From positions 1 to 24,253 of the forward strand of contig CAJOCV010000005.1 in NCBI GenBank assembly GCA_905233785.1: DNA of 24,253 nt. Reading direction: 5' to 3'. Every line of letters begins with the position of its first letter. Position 1 is the first letter of the stretch. The notes under the pieces are model-generated. The model worked only from the letters and a program-made list of their open reading frames with translations, made no database searches and was not told the DNA's origin. The position numbers and the translations under genes are program-made. Positions 14,280 to 20,747 of this stretch are shown here, piece after piece. This DNA is from an uncultured Oscillospiraceae bacterium (GTDB lineage Bacteria > Bacillota > Clostridia > Oscillospirales > Oscillospiraceae).

Positions 14280-16014
14280 GCTCTTCACCTCCCTTGGTCT
14301 GCTGCTCGTAGACCTCGCGGTAGATCGGGCTGCGCTCGATCAGCTCCTCGTGCTTGCCCATGTCGGCGATCCTGCCGCCGTCCATCACGAGGATCAGGTC
14401 CGCGTCCTCCACCGAGTGAACGCGCTGGGCAATGATGATCTTGGTGGTCTCGGGGATGTATGTTTTGAAGCCCGCGCGGATCAGCGCGTCGGTGCGGGTG
14501 TCCACCGCGGAGGTGGAGTCGTCCAGGATGAGGATCTTCGGCTTCTTGAGCAGCGCCCGCGCGATGCACAGGCGCTGCTTCTGCCCGCCGGAGACGTTGG
14601 TGCCGCCCTGCTCGATGTGGGTGTCGTAGCCCTCGGGGAAGGAGCGGACAAAATCGTCCGCCTGGGCGAGCTTGCAGGCTTCCACCAGCTCCTCGTCCGT
14701 GGCATTGGGATTGCCCCAGCGGAGATTTTCCTTGATCGTGCCGGAGAAGAGCTCGTTTTTCTGCAGCACCATGGACACCGCGCCGCGCAGGGCTTCAATA
14801 TCATAATCGCGCACATCCACGCCGCCGACCTTGACGCGGCCCTCGGTCACGTCGTAGAGGCGGGGGATGAGCTGCACCAGCGTGGATTTGCCCGCGCCCG
14901 TGCCGCCGAGAATGCCCACCGTCGCGCCCGAGGGGATGTGCAGGTCGATCCCCGCGAGGGCGGATTCCTGCGCCTTGCGGTCGTACTTGAAGGAGACGCC
15001 CTCAAAGTCCACACTGCCGTCCTTCACTTCCGTGACGGGAGCGTCGGGATTGGAGAGGGAGGGCTCCTCGGTGAGCACCTCCGCGAGACGCTTCATCGAC
15101 TCAAAGGACATGGTCATCATGACGTAGATCATGGAGATCATCATCAGACTCATGAGGATCTGCATGCCGTAGGTGAGCATGGCGGAAATCTGCCCCACGT
15201 CAATGACGGCGCCGCGGCTTTCGACGATGATCTTTGCGCCGACCAGCAGCACGAACACCATGTTGAAGTTCATGCACAGGGCCATCAGCGGGGTGTTGAG
15301 CGCCACGATGCGCTCGGCCCTGGTGAAGTCCCGGCAAATATCGCCGGAGGCCGCCGCAAACTTCTGCTTTTCAAAGCTTTCGCGGGCAAAGCCCTTTACC
15401 ACGCGCATCCCGCGCACGTTTTCCTCGATGGACTCGTTCATCCGGTCGTACTTGCGAAACACCGCGCGGAAGGCGGGCATGGCGTGCTTTGCGATCGTGA
15501 GCAGACCCACGATCAGCACCGGCACCACGACGACAAAGGTGGTCGCGAGCCTGCCGCCCATGGTATAGGCCATCACAATGGAGAACACGAACATCAGCGG
15601 CGCGCGCACCGCGATGCGGATGGACATCATGAAGGCCATCTGCACATTGTTGATGTCCGTGGTCAGGCGCGTGACCAGAGAGGCGGTGGAGAACTTGTCG
15701 ATGTTCTCAAAGGAGAAGCGCTGGATGCGCTCGAACACGTCGCGCCGGACGTTGCGGGCAAAGCCCGTCGAGGCCTTGGAGCCGAAATAGCCGCCGCCCG
15801 CGCCGCAGCACAGGGAAATGAGCGCCATCACCACCAGGATGAGCCCCACCCGCACCACATGGTTCATGGGGGCGCCGGCCTTGATGTCGTTGACGAGATC
15901 GGCGGTGTAGAAGGGGATCAGCACCTCGATCAGCACCTCGCCCACCATAAAGAGCAGGGTGATGATCGCAGGCGCCTTGTATTCCCGGACACATTTGAGG
16001 AAGATTTTAATCAT
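14272..16014 (-). CDS. ABC exporter subunit with degenerate ATPase site
   Basis: This is the partner half of the heterodimeric ABC exporter, 580 aa from the ATG at 16014, with a membrane domain (about 15-305) and an ATPase domain (about 335-570). Walker A is GGTGAGKST (370-378) and the signature is the normal VSGGQ (474-478). The Walker B motif reads ILILDD, with D499 in place of the catalytic Glu, and Q530 replaces the switch His (IIIAQR). These changes mark the degenerate site of TM287/288-like exporters. The start is uncertain: a GTG at 16026 is in frame but only about 1 nt from AAGGAT, while the ATG at 16014 is about 13 nt from it. With the ATG, it overlaps the marR stop by 8 nt, which repeats the spacing of the next gene pair. 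Confidence 0.92.
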   Translation of the reverse strand: MIKIFLKCVREYKAPAIITLLFMVGEVLIEVLIPFYTADLVNDIKAGAPMNHVVRVGLILVVMALISLCCGAGGGYFGSKASTGFARNVRRDVFERIQRFSFENIDKFSTASLVTRLTTDINNVQMAFMMSIRIAVRAPLMFVFSIVMAYTMGGRLATTFVVVVPVLIVGLLTIAKHAMPAFRAVFRKYDRMNESIEENVRGMRVVKGFARESFEKQKFAAASGDICRDFTRAERIVALNTPLMALCMNFNMVFVLLVGAKIIVESRGAVIDVGQISAMLTYGMQILMSLMMISMIYVMMTMSFESMKRLAEVLTEEPSLSNPDAPVTEVKDGSVDFEGVSFKYDRKAQESALAGIDLHIPSGATVGILGGTGAGKSTLVQLIPRLYDVTEGRVKVGGVDVRDYDIEALRGAVSMVLQKNELFSGTIKENLRWGNPNATDEELVEACKLAQADDFVRSFPEGYDTHIEQGGTNVSGGQKQRLCIARALLKKPKILILDDSTSAVDTRTDALIRAGFKTYIPETTKIIIAQRVHSVEDADLILVMDGGRIADMGKHEELIERSPIYREVYEQQTKGGEEHA

Positions 16015-16477
16015 CGCTGCGTTCACATCCTTTCCGGCAGTCTGCCCAGACGTTCTCCAGCATCACGTCGGTGATGGCGAGAAGCTCGGTGATCTGCCCG
16101 TCGCTGAGACCCCGTGTAAGCCAGGCGAAGGTCTCCCGCTCCAGCTGCGCCACCTCGCCCTCCAGCCCAAGGGCTTTTTCGGTGGTGGACAGGCGCTTGA
16201 AGCGCCGGTCGCGGCTGCTCTGCTCGGAGCGGATAAAATCCTTTTTCTCCAGCCGCTTGAGAATGTCGGTCATGGTGGCGTGGCTTACACGGGAGACCTT
16301 CTCCAGCTCACGCTGGCTGATGTCGGTCTTCCCCTCGCGCTCCAAGCGCGCAAGCCCCGCCAGCACGCCAAACTGCACGCCGGTCAGCTCCTTCTCGCAG
16401 AGCATCGCGTCCATCTTTCGCTTAAACGCGCGATGCAGCAGGGAAAAGCGCACGCCAAGCGGAAGCTCTTTGGTCAT
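16007..16477 (-). CDS. MarR-family transcriptional regulator
   Basis: This is a winged-helix DNA-binding repressor of the MarR family, 156 aa. The helix-turn-helix is about residues 53-75 (ISQRELEKVSRVSHATMTDIL), followed by the wing with DRRFKRLS (about 90-97). Terminal helices suited to dimerisation frame the domain. The ATG at 16477 is chosen because GGGATG lies about 8 nt upstream and because the alternative upstream reading (to 16546) would begin before the transcription start. It is the first gene of a tightly overlapping operon with two ABC exporter subunits. It most likely represses its own operon through the 44-bp palindrome at 16493-16536 and responds to a small-molecule ligand linked to the exporter. 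The ligand is unknown. Confidence 0.93.
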   Translation of the reverse strand: MTKELPLGVRFSLLHRAFKRKMDAMLCEKELTGVQFGVLAGLARLEREGKTDISQRELEKVSRVSHATMTDILKRLEKKDFIRSEQSSRDRRFKRLSTTEKALGLEGEVAQLERETFAWLTRGLSDGQITELLAITDVMLENVWADCRKGCERSDD

Positions 16478-16492
16478 ATCATCATCCCAGTC

Positions 16493-16536
16493 ATATAATA
16501 AGTCGCACACGACATGTCGTGCGCGACTTATTATAT
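16493..16536. promoter_or_regulatory. 44-bp near-perfect palindromic operator
   Basis: Two 21-bp arms around a central AT are reverse complements with one mismatch: 16493-16513 starts ATATAATAAGTCGC and ends CACGAC; 16516-16536 starts GTCGTG and ends GCGACTTATTATAT. The palindrome covers the -10 box and the expected start site of the marR promoter. This is the position expected for a MarR repressor site. Confidence 0.9.
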
Positions 16537-16557
16537 CCGGATTCAAAAACTTGTCAA
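16530..16557 (-). promoter_or_regulatory. Consensus promoter of the marR-ABC exporter operon
   Basis: On the minus strand, TTGACA (16557-16552) and TATAAT (16535-16530) both match consensus, with a 16-bp spacer. The -10 box is part of the palindromic operator, so a bound dimer would block polymerase. Confidence 0.9.
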
Positions 16558-16597
16558 GAGGGAATTCCGCACCCCCGGGATAAACGCGGAAATATGA

Positions 16598-17089
16598 TTA
16601 TTCGTTCTCTTCCCCGAGATCGAACTCCAGCACCTCGCCGCAGATGGGACAGGTGATGCTGCCGAGCTCCAGCGTCTTTTCGTCGAAGCTGATGACCTCG
16701 CCGCAGGAGGGGCAGGTCACATCGTAGATCACGCCCTCCAGCTCTTCGTCCTCCGCGTCGCTGTCCTCTTCGCCTTCCTCGTCCGTGTCGAGTTCGCCAA
16801 TGCCATAGTCGGCCAGGTCATAAACCTTATCGTCGTCCTCGTCATCCGGATCGAAATCGTCTTCGTCCAGCCCGTCCGTCAGCTCTTCGAGGTAGGCCAG
16901 GTCCTCGCAGATGTCGTCGATCATGTCCGCGTGGTCGCTGCTGGTGTTCCGGAGGTCCTCGATCTCATGTGCCATGTCGGACAGCAGATCGTTCAGCGCA
17001 CTCCAGAGCTTTCCGTCCCTGGATTCGGGCTCCACGCCCAAACCCTCGGTCAGTCCCTTCAGATAGGCAGCCTTCTCAACAATCGTCAT
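16598..17089 (-). CDS. CD1247-like acidic zinc-ribbon protein
   Basis: The product is 163 aa. The N-terminal 75 residues (MTIVEKAAYLKGLTEGLGVE, then LSDMAHEIEDLRN) resemble the CD1247 N-terminal domain described for a clostridial family of unknown function, and are probably helical or coiled-coil. Residues 74-119 are extremely acidic (Asp/Glu-rich) and probably disordered. The C-terminus is a zinc ribbon with C126-x2-C129 and C147-x2-C150 (CPSCG, CPICG). The ATG at 17089 has AAGGAGG 9 nt upstream. It lies 187 nt downstream of efp on the same strand. A weak hairpin, TTCCGC/GCGGAA (16565-16591), lies past its stop without a clear T-run. The family assignment is from memory of the N-terminal pattern; the function is not known. 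Confidence 0.85.
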   Translation of the reverse strand: MTIVEKAAYLKGLTEGLGVEPESRDGKLWSALNDLLSDMAHEIEDLRNTSSDHADMIDDICEDLAYLEELTDGLDEDDFDPDDEDDDKVYDLADYGIGELDTDEEGEEDSDAEDEELEGVIYDVTCPSCGEVISFDEKTLELGSITCPICGEVLEFDLGEENE

Positions 17090-17110
17090 CTTTAAGACCT
17101 CCTTGTATAA

Positions 17111-17188
17111 TAGTGAATAATGAATAGTGAATAATGAATAATTAAGGTGTCCCCTTCGGGGACTTGTTTATAATCGTCGCGAAGCGAC
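17111..17188. repeat. Composite intergenic repeat: 14-bp duplication plus two hairpins
   Basis: Two exact copies of TAGTGAATAATGAA (17111-17124, 17125-17138) are followed by GTCCCC-TTC-GGGGAC (17149-17163) and GTCGC-GAA-GCGAC (17176-17188). The block lies between efp and the zinc-ribbon gene and looks like a dispersed intergenic element. The copy number in the genome cannot be seen here. Confidence 0.8.
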
Positions 17189-17226
17189 ACCGTAACTTTT
17201 CACGCCTCGCTTTTCGCTTAAACAGC

Positions 17227-17259
17227 AAACAGGGGAAGATGCAAGACCTTCCCCTGTTT
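17227..17259 (-). terminator. Terminator of efp
   Basis: AAACAGGGGAAG and CTTCCCCTGTTT form a perfect 12-bp stem around a nine-base loop (17239-17247), 18 nt after the efp stop. On the minus strand the stem ends in TTT followed by GCTGTTT, so the T-run is interrupted. Confidence 0.7.
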
Positions 17260-17276
17260 TCCGAATTCTTTGCCGC

Positions 17277-17834
17277 TTACGCTCTGGACAGATACTCGCC
17301 GGTGCGGGTATCAACCTTGATGCGCTCGCCGCGGTCGATGAAGAGGGGAACCTTGATCTCGGCGCCGGTCTCCAAGGTAGCGGGCTTTGTGGCGTTGGTG
17401 GCAGTGTTGCCGGCAAAGCCGGGGTCGGTATCCGTGACCTCGAGCTCCACAAAGAAGGGAGGCTCCACATTGAAGACCTTGCCCTTATAGGAGTAGATGG
17501 TGCACTCCATGTTTTCCTTCACAAACTTGAAGTTATCGCCCAGAACGGAGCCGTCCACCGGCTCAAGCTCATAGGTCTCGGGATTCATAAAATAGTAGAG
17601 GTTGCCGTCGTTATAGCTGTACTCCATGGTCACGCGGTCAACGGTGGCGTTCTCAAACTTGGCAGTGGGGTTGAAGGAAGTTTCGGTAACGGCGCCGGTG
17701 ATGACGTTTTTCATCTTGGTGCGCACAAAGGCGGCGCCCTTGCCGGGCTTGACGTGCTGGAACTCAACGACCTGCATGACGTTGCCGTCCATCTCGAAGG
17801 TTACACCGTTTCTGAATTCGCCTGCAGTAATCAT
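17277..17834 (-). CDS. efp: Elongation factor P
   Basis: This translation factor binds between the P and E sites and relieves ribosome stalling at polyproline stretches. It is 185 aa, the standard length. The N-terminal KOW-like domain carries K32 in the loop KPGKGAA, the residue that is modified in many bacteria. Two OB domains follow, with FKFVKENMECTIYSYKGK and the C-terminal signature around IKVPLFIDRGERIKVDTRTGEYLSRA. The ATG at 17834 is fixed by GGGAGG about 9 nt upstream. A good promoter lies at 17888-17916. No modification enzyme gene for K32 is in the window. Confidence 0.97.
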   Translation of the reverse strand: MITAGEFRNGVTFEMDGNVMQVVEFQHVKPGKGAAFVRTKMKNVITGAVTETSFNPTAKFENATVDRVTMEYSYNDGNLYYFMNPETYELEPVDGSVLGDNFKFVKENMECTIYSYKGKVFNVEPPFFVELEVTDTDPGFAGNTATNATKPATLETGAEIKVPLFIDRGERIKVDTRTGEYLSRA

Positions 17835-17887
17835 AAATTGGGACCTCCCGAATGAATTTTATCTGTTACGATAGCTTTAGCTGAATC

Positions 17888-17916
17888 ATTTTACCGTATC
17901 TTTGAGGATTTTGCAA
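17888..17916 (-). promoter_or_regulatory. Promoter of efp
   Basis: On the minus strand, TTGCAA (17916-17911) and TAAAAT (17893-17888) are spaced by 17 bp. Transcription would start near 17881, giving a leader of about 47 nt. Confidence 0.75.
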
Positions 17917-17985
17917 GAGTTTTCTGCGCCCTGCGCGAGCTCTTGCGGTATTTTCCGTTTTTTCATCGGAACAAGAAAATTTTAC

Positions 17986-18014
17986 TTGCAATTGCCGGGC
18001 TATTCTGCTAAGAT
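17986..18014 (+). promoter_or_regulatory. Promoter of rpmB
   Basis: TTGCAA (17986-17991) and TAAGAT (18009-18014) are spaced by 17 bp, with TGC immediately before the -10 box (extended -10). It diverges from the efp promoter about 70 bp away. Confidence 0.75.
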
Positions 18015-18062
18015 AATAAAGCTGTTTAGCAGTATAACACGACCAAGGAGGTGCTTCAAGCT

Positions 18063-18251
18063 ATGGCAAAGTGCCAGTTCTGCGACAAGGATTTGGCCTT
18101 CGGCATCAAGGTCAGCCATTCTCACAGACGCTCCAACCGTACCTGGAAGCCGAACGTGAAGCGCGTCAAGGCCATCGTGGACGGTTCTCCCAAGCATGTT
18201 TACGTCTGCACTCGCTGCCTGCGTAGCGGCAAGGTCACTCGCGCTGTGTAA
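18063..18251 (+). CDS. rpmB: 50S ribosomal protein L28, zinc-ligand form
   Basis: This is ribosomal protein bL28 of the large subunit, 62 aa. The sequence MAKCQFCDKDLAFGIKVSHS with KVTRAV at the end is typical of the Firmicutes type. C4, C7, C49 and C52 (CQFC and CTRC) form a probable zinc site. The ATG at 18063 is chosen on family length, with AAGGAGG 11 nt upstream. An in-frame GTG at 18051 overlaps the ribosome site. A terminator follows at 18272-18306. Confidence 0.96.
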   Translation: MAKCQFCDKDLAFGIKVSHSHRRSNRTWKPNVKRVKAIVDGSPKHVYVCTRCLRSGKVTRAV

Positions 18252-18271
18252 TTGAAAACATTACCCGAAAC

Positions 18272-18306
18272 AAAGCCTGTCGAAGTTCCAAGCGACGGGC
18301 TTTTTT
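18272..18306 (+). terminator. Intrinsic terminator of rpmB
   Basis: AAAGCCTGTCG (18272-18282) pairs with CGACGGGCTTT (18293-18303, one T-G pair) around a ten-base loop. The T6 run is 18301-18306. It stands between rpmB and xpt, only 22 nt before the xpt start. Confidence 0.88.
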
Positions 18307-18328
18307 CGGTTTTACAGGAGAAAAAGGT

Positions 18329-18904
18329 ATGAAACTATTGGAAGAGCGCATCCTGACCGACGGAACGGTAAAGCCCGGCGGCATCCTGAAGGTAGACAGC
18401 TTCTTGAATCATCAGATCGACCCGCAGCTTCTCCATGAGATGGCGCTGGAACTCAAGCGCCTGTATGACGGCGAGGGTGTGAACAAGATCTTTACCATCG
18501 AAGCAAGCGGCATCGCCCTGGCGAGCTTTGTGGGCTATGTGTTCGGCTGCCCGCTGGTGTTTGCCAAAAAGAGCAAGACCAAAAACATCTCCGACGCGCT
18601 CTACTCTGTTGAGGTGGAGTCCTTTACCCACGGCAACACCAACACGGTTGTCGTGTCGAAGGAGTATTTGCACGCGGAGGATCGCGTGCTGATCGTGGAC
18701 GATTTTCTGGCGACCGGCGCGGCGCTGGTGGGGCTGAAGAACCTGGTGGAGCAGGCGGGCGGCGTCGTTGTCGGCGCGGGCATCGCCATCGAAAAAGTTT
18801 TCCAGGGCGGCGGCAACCTGCTGCGCGCGCAGGGCATGCGCATCGAATCGCTGGCAAAAATCGCCTCTATGAGCGACGATAGCCTGGAGTTCTGCCGATC
18901 TTGA
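18329..18904 (+). CDS. xpt: Xanthine phosphoribosyltransferase
   Basis: This purine salvage enzyme converts xanthine and PRPP to XMP. It is 191 aa, matching the Bacillus-type Xpt. The N-terminus MKLLEERILTDGTVKPGGILKVDSFLNHQ and the region FAKKSKTKNI are typical. The PRPP-binding loop is VLIVDDFLATGAAL (about residues 128-141). The ATG at 18329 follows AGGAG in a region without ambiguity. I see no promoter of its own in the 22 nt after the rpmB terminator and no purine riboswitch, so it would depend on read-through from rpmB. No xanthine permease gene follows, unlike the Bacillus xpt-pbuX pair. Confidence 0.94.
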   Translation: MKLLEERILTDGTVKPGGILKVDSFLNHQIDPQLLHEMALELKRLYDGEGVNKIFTIEASGIALASFVGYVFGCPLVFAKKSKTKNISDALYSVEVESFTHGNTNTVVVSKEYLHAEDRVLIVDDFLATGAALVGLKNLVEQAGGVVVGAGIAIEKVFQGGGNLLRAQGMRIESLAKIASMSDDSLEFCRS

Positions 18905-18924
18905 TTTCAAAGGGAGCGCTGATA

Positions 18925-18971
18925 ATGAGCATCGGGCGAATGACCCAAAGGGTCATTCGCCCGATGCTCAT
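18925..18971. repeat. Perfect 22-bp hairpin downstream of xpt
   Basis: The arms 18925-18946 (beginning ATGAGCATCGGGCG) and 18950-18971 are exact reverse complements around loop AAA. No T-run follows on the plus strand. It could protect the xpt mRNA end, or be a mobile palindromic repeat. Confidence 0.9.
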
Positions 18972-18986
18972 GGAAAGGAATATATG

Positions 18987-19026
18987 GCCAAACAGCTATC
19001 CTGTTTGGCTGCGCGGCAAAGCCGCG
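18987..19026. repeat. Two adjacent short hairpins
   Basis: GCCAAACAG-CTATC-CTGTTTGGC (18987-19009) is followed two bases later by CGCGGC-AAA-GCCGCG (19012-19026). They abut the left end of the MITE-like element and may belong to the same repeat cluster. Confidence 0.85.
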
Positions 19027-19027
19027 T

Positions 19028-19250
19028 GGGGCTGTTGCAAGATACGCGCATAGCCCAGTCACCATCGTCGGGGAGGGCCTTGTGCCCTCCCGGCGGACCA
19101 GAGCTCGTATAGCAAAGAAATATTCGGCGAATTCGTACAATCTGCGAATTCGCCGAATATTTTCTCAAGACAATACTCCGTGCTGCCGGGAGGGGCGAGC
19201 CCCTCCTCTACGGTGGTGAGTGGGCTATGTGCCTATTTTGCAACAGCCCC
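19028..19250. mobile_element. MITE-like element with terminal inverted repeats
   Basis: This 223-bp non-coding element has exact 13-bp ends, GGGGCTGTTGCAA (19028-19040) and its reverse complement (19238-19250). Eight bases inside, CATAGCCCA (19049-19057) matches 19221-19229 symmetrically. Similarity continues into G-rich hairpins (19071-19091 and 19189-19206). The centre is a perfect 18-bp hairpin, 19118-19135 with 19145-19162 (AAATATTCGGCGAATTCG). No transposase frame is present. The end sequence resembles the GGNNCTGTTGCAA termini of IS6-family elements. No flanking target duplication is visible. Confidence 0.75.
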
Positions 19251-19294
19251 TCGCTTTGTCAAGTGGCATGTTTGCACAAAAAAACGGAAAATTT

Positions 19295-19313
19295 TTCGGT
19301 TAAAAAGACCGAA
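19295..19313. promoter_or_regulatory. Inverted repeat upstream of the sugar-transporter promoter
   Basis: TTCGGT (19295-19300) and ACCGAA (19308-19313) flank seven A/T-rich bases and end 9 nt before the -35 box. This could be an operator or a chance repeat. Confidence 0.3.
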
Positions 19314-19322
19314 CCGGAGCGG

Positions 19323-19351
19323 TGGACAAAGAGAAGAAGCAAGCGTATAAT
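19323..19351 (+). promoter_or_regulatory. Promoter of the sugar ABC transporter operon
   Basis: TGGACA (19323-19328) and TATAAT (19346-19351) are spaced by 17 bp. A leader of about 95 nt follows; it includes hairpin AGCCT-GCAG-AGGCT. The same -35 box and spacer recur before malQ. Confidence 0.8.
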
Positions 19352-19451
19352 AATGTTGTTCAAAAAGTTGTAGTTTCATGGTTTTTGAGCCTGCAGAGGC
19401 TTGAAAATAGATCACCCCATTGCGGGGAATTCAGTAAAGGAGAAATGCAAG

Positions 19452-20732
19452 ATGAAAAAACTGATCGCTTTGGCCTTGACGCTGGTCATGGTCTTCGCCC
19501 TGGCCGCCGTCGGCGGCACCGCCTTTGCGGATGATGCGGGCTCTGTCTACTGGCTGAACTTCAAGCCCGAGCTGGACGAGGCCGCCCAGGGACTGGCAAA
19601 GCTCTACACCGAGAAGACCGGCGTTCCCGTCAAGGTCGTTACCGCCGCCTCCGGCAGCTACAGCCAGACGCTGACCTCCGAGATGGATAAGTCCGCGGCT
19701 CCCACGATGTTCATCATCGGCAACCAGGCCGGCGTGAAGGAGTGGGGCGAGTTCGCGATGGATCTGACCGATACCCCCATCGCCAATGAGCTGAGCACCG
19801 ACGCCTACAACCTCTATGACGAGGACGGCAAGCTCGTCTCCGTCGGCTACTGCTACGAGTGCTACGGCATCATCGTCAACCCCGACCTGATCGAGAAGGC
19901 CGGCCACAGCATGGATGAGCTGAAGAACTTCGAGGGTCTGAAGGCCGTTGCCGAGGACATCCACGCCCGCGCCGAGGAGCTGGGCTTTGACGCCTTCTCC
20001 TCCTCCGACATGGACAGCTCCTCCTCCTGGCGCTTCACCGGCCATATGGCCAACCTCGAGTACTTCTATGAAGAGCGCGACGCCGGCGGTTGGGACGAGT
20101 GCCCCGCTGAGCTCACCGGCGCTTACATGGAAAACTTCAAGAACCTGTATGACCTGTGCATCAACAACTCCCTGACCGATCCGAAGGATCTGGCCACCGG
20201 CGGCCATGACGCCGAGAACGAGTTTAAGACCGGCAAGGCTGCGTTCTTTGTCAACGGCTCCTGGGAGTACGCCGCCGTGTCCGAGGCTGTCCCCAACGCC
20301 ACCATGATCCCCTACTACTGCGGTGTGGAAGGCGAGGAGAAGGCCGGCCTCAACTGCGGCACCGAGAACTGCTGGGCCATCAATGACATGGCCTCCGACG
20401 CCGACAAGCAGGCGACGATGGACTTCATGGTGTGGCTCGTCTCCGATCCCGAGGCGTCCGCCGTTATGGTTGAGCAGCTCGGCGTTCTGCCCTACAAGAA
20501 CGCTCCCGAGTCCCAGAACGGCTTCCTGGCCGCCGCTGCCGCCTACACCGATGACGGCTGCTACGTCATGGATTGGGCGACCAACTACCAGCCCAATGTG
20601 GATGAATACCGCGCCGCTCTCGTCTCCGCTCTGAACGCGTACAACGCCGATCAGTCCGAGGCCAACTGGGAGCAGGTCAAGACCGCCTTCGTGGACGGCT
20701 GGGCTGTCCAGTACCAGGCTGTCAACGGCTAA
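19452..20732 (+). CDS. Extracellular sugar-binding protein of a CUT1-type ABC transporter
   Basis: This is a family 1 solute-binding protein (MalE-like fold), 426 aa, that would capture an oligosaccharide outside the cell and pass it to the two permeases downstream. After the signal peptide the chain starts YWLNFKPELDEAAQGLAKLYTEKTGVPVKVV, the usual first lobe. The segments GKAAFFVNGSWEYAAV and AINDMASDADKQATMDFMVWL are typical of the family. The signal (MKKLIALALTLVMVFALAAV, then GGTAFA-DD) is cleaved by signal peptidase I. It has no lipobox cysteine, unusual for a Gram-positive binding protein. The ATG at 19452 follows AAAGGAG with 10-nt spacing. The gene next to malQ suggests malto-oligosaccharides, but specificity is inferred. 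Confidence 0.9.
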   Translation: MKKLIALALTLVMVFALAAVGGTAFADDAGSVYWLNFKPELDEAAQGLAKLYTEKTGVPVKVVTAASGSYSQTLTSEMDKSAAPTMFIIGNQAGVKEWGEFAMDLTDTPIANELSTDAYNLYDEDGKLVSVGYCYECYGIIVNPDLIEKAGHSMDELKNFEGLKAVAEDIHARAEELGFDAFSSSDMDSSSSWRFTGHMANLEYFYEERDAGGWDECPAELTGAYMENFKNLYDLCINNSLTDPKDLATGGHDAENEFKTGKAAFFVNGSWEYAAVSEAVPNATMIPYYCGVEGEEKAGLNCGTENCWAINDMASDADKQATMDFMVWLVSDPEASAVMVEQLGVLPYKNAPESQNGFLAAAAAYTDDGCYVMDWATNYQPNVDEYRAALVSALNAYNADQSEANWEQVKTAFVDGWAVQYQAVNG

Positions 20733-20747
20733 ACGATTGATTCCTCG

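Larger units (their letters stand above)
18905..19451. other. Non-coding, repeat-rich region between xpt and the sugar-binding protein gene
   Basis: No gene is supported in these bases. From left to right they hold a 22-bp hairpin (18925-18971), two more hairpins (18987-19009 and 19012-19026), a 223-bp MITE-like element (19028-19250), an AT-rich stretch with inverted repeat TTCGGT/ACCGAA (19295-19313), and a promoter (19323-19351). The short open frames here are composed of repeat DNA and lack ribosome sites. Confidence 0.75.

Noticed and set aside
11616..14435. Very long plus-strand open frame (939 codons) opposite the lipoprotein and ABC genes
   Set aside because: It is rich in His, Arg, Gly and Asp in a low-quality pattern, runs across several real minus-strand genes, and has no family motif or ribosome site. 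It is a GC-driven shadow frame.
14233..16074. Long plus-strand open frame (613 codons) opposite an ABC subunit
   Set aside because: The opposite strand codes for an ABC protein with all ATPase motifs. This frame shows only His/Ala/Asp-rich translation of its complement.
18252..18328. Purine riboswitch before xpt
   Set aside because: The interval is only 77 nt and is occupied by the rpmB terminator. No three-way junction or conserved loop sequences are seen.
19020..19258. Target-site duplication around the MITE-like element
   Set aside because: The eight bases on the left (AGCCGCGT) and right (TCGCTTTG) do not match, so no recent insertion can be claimed.
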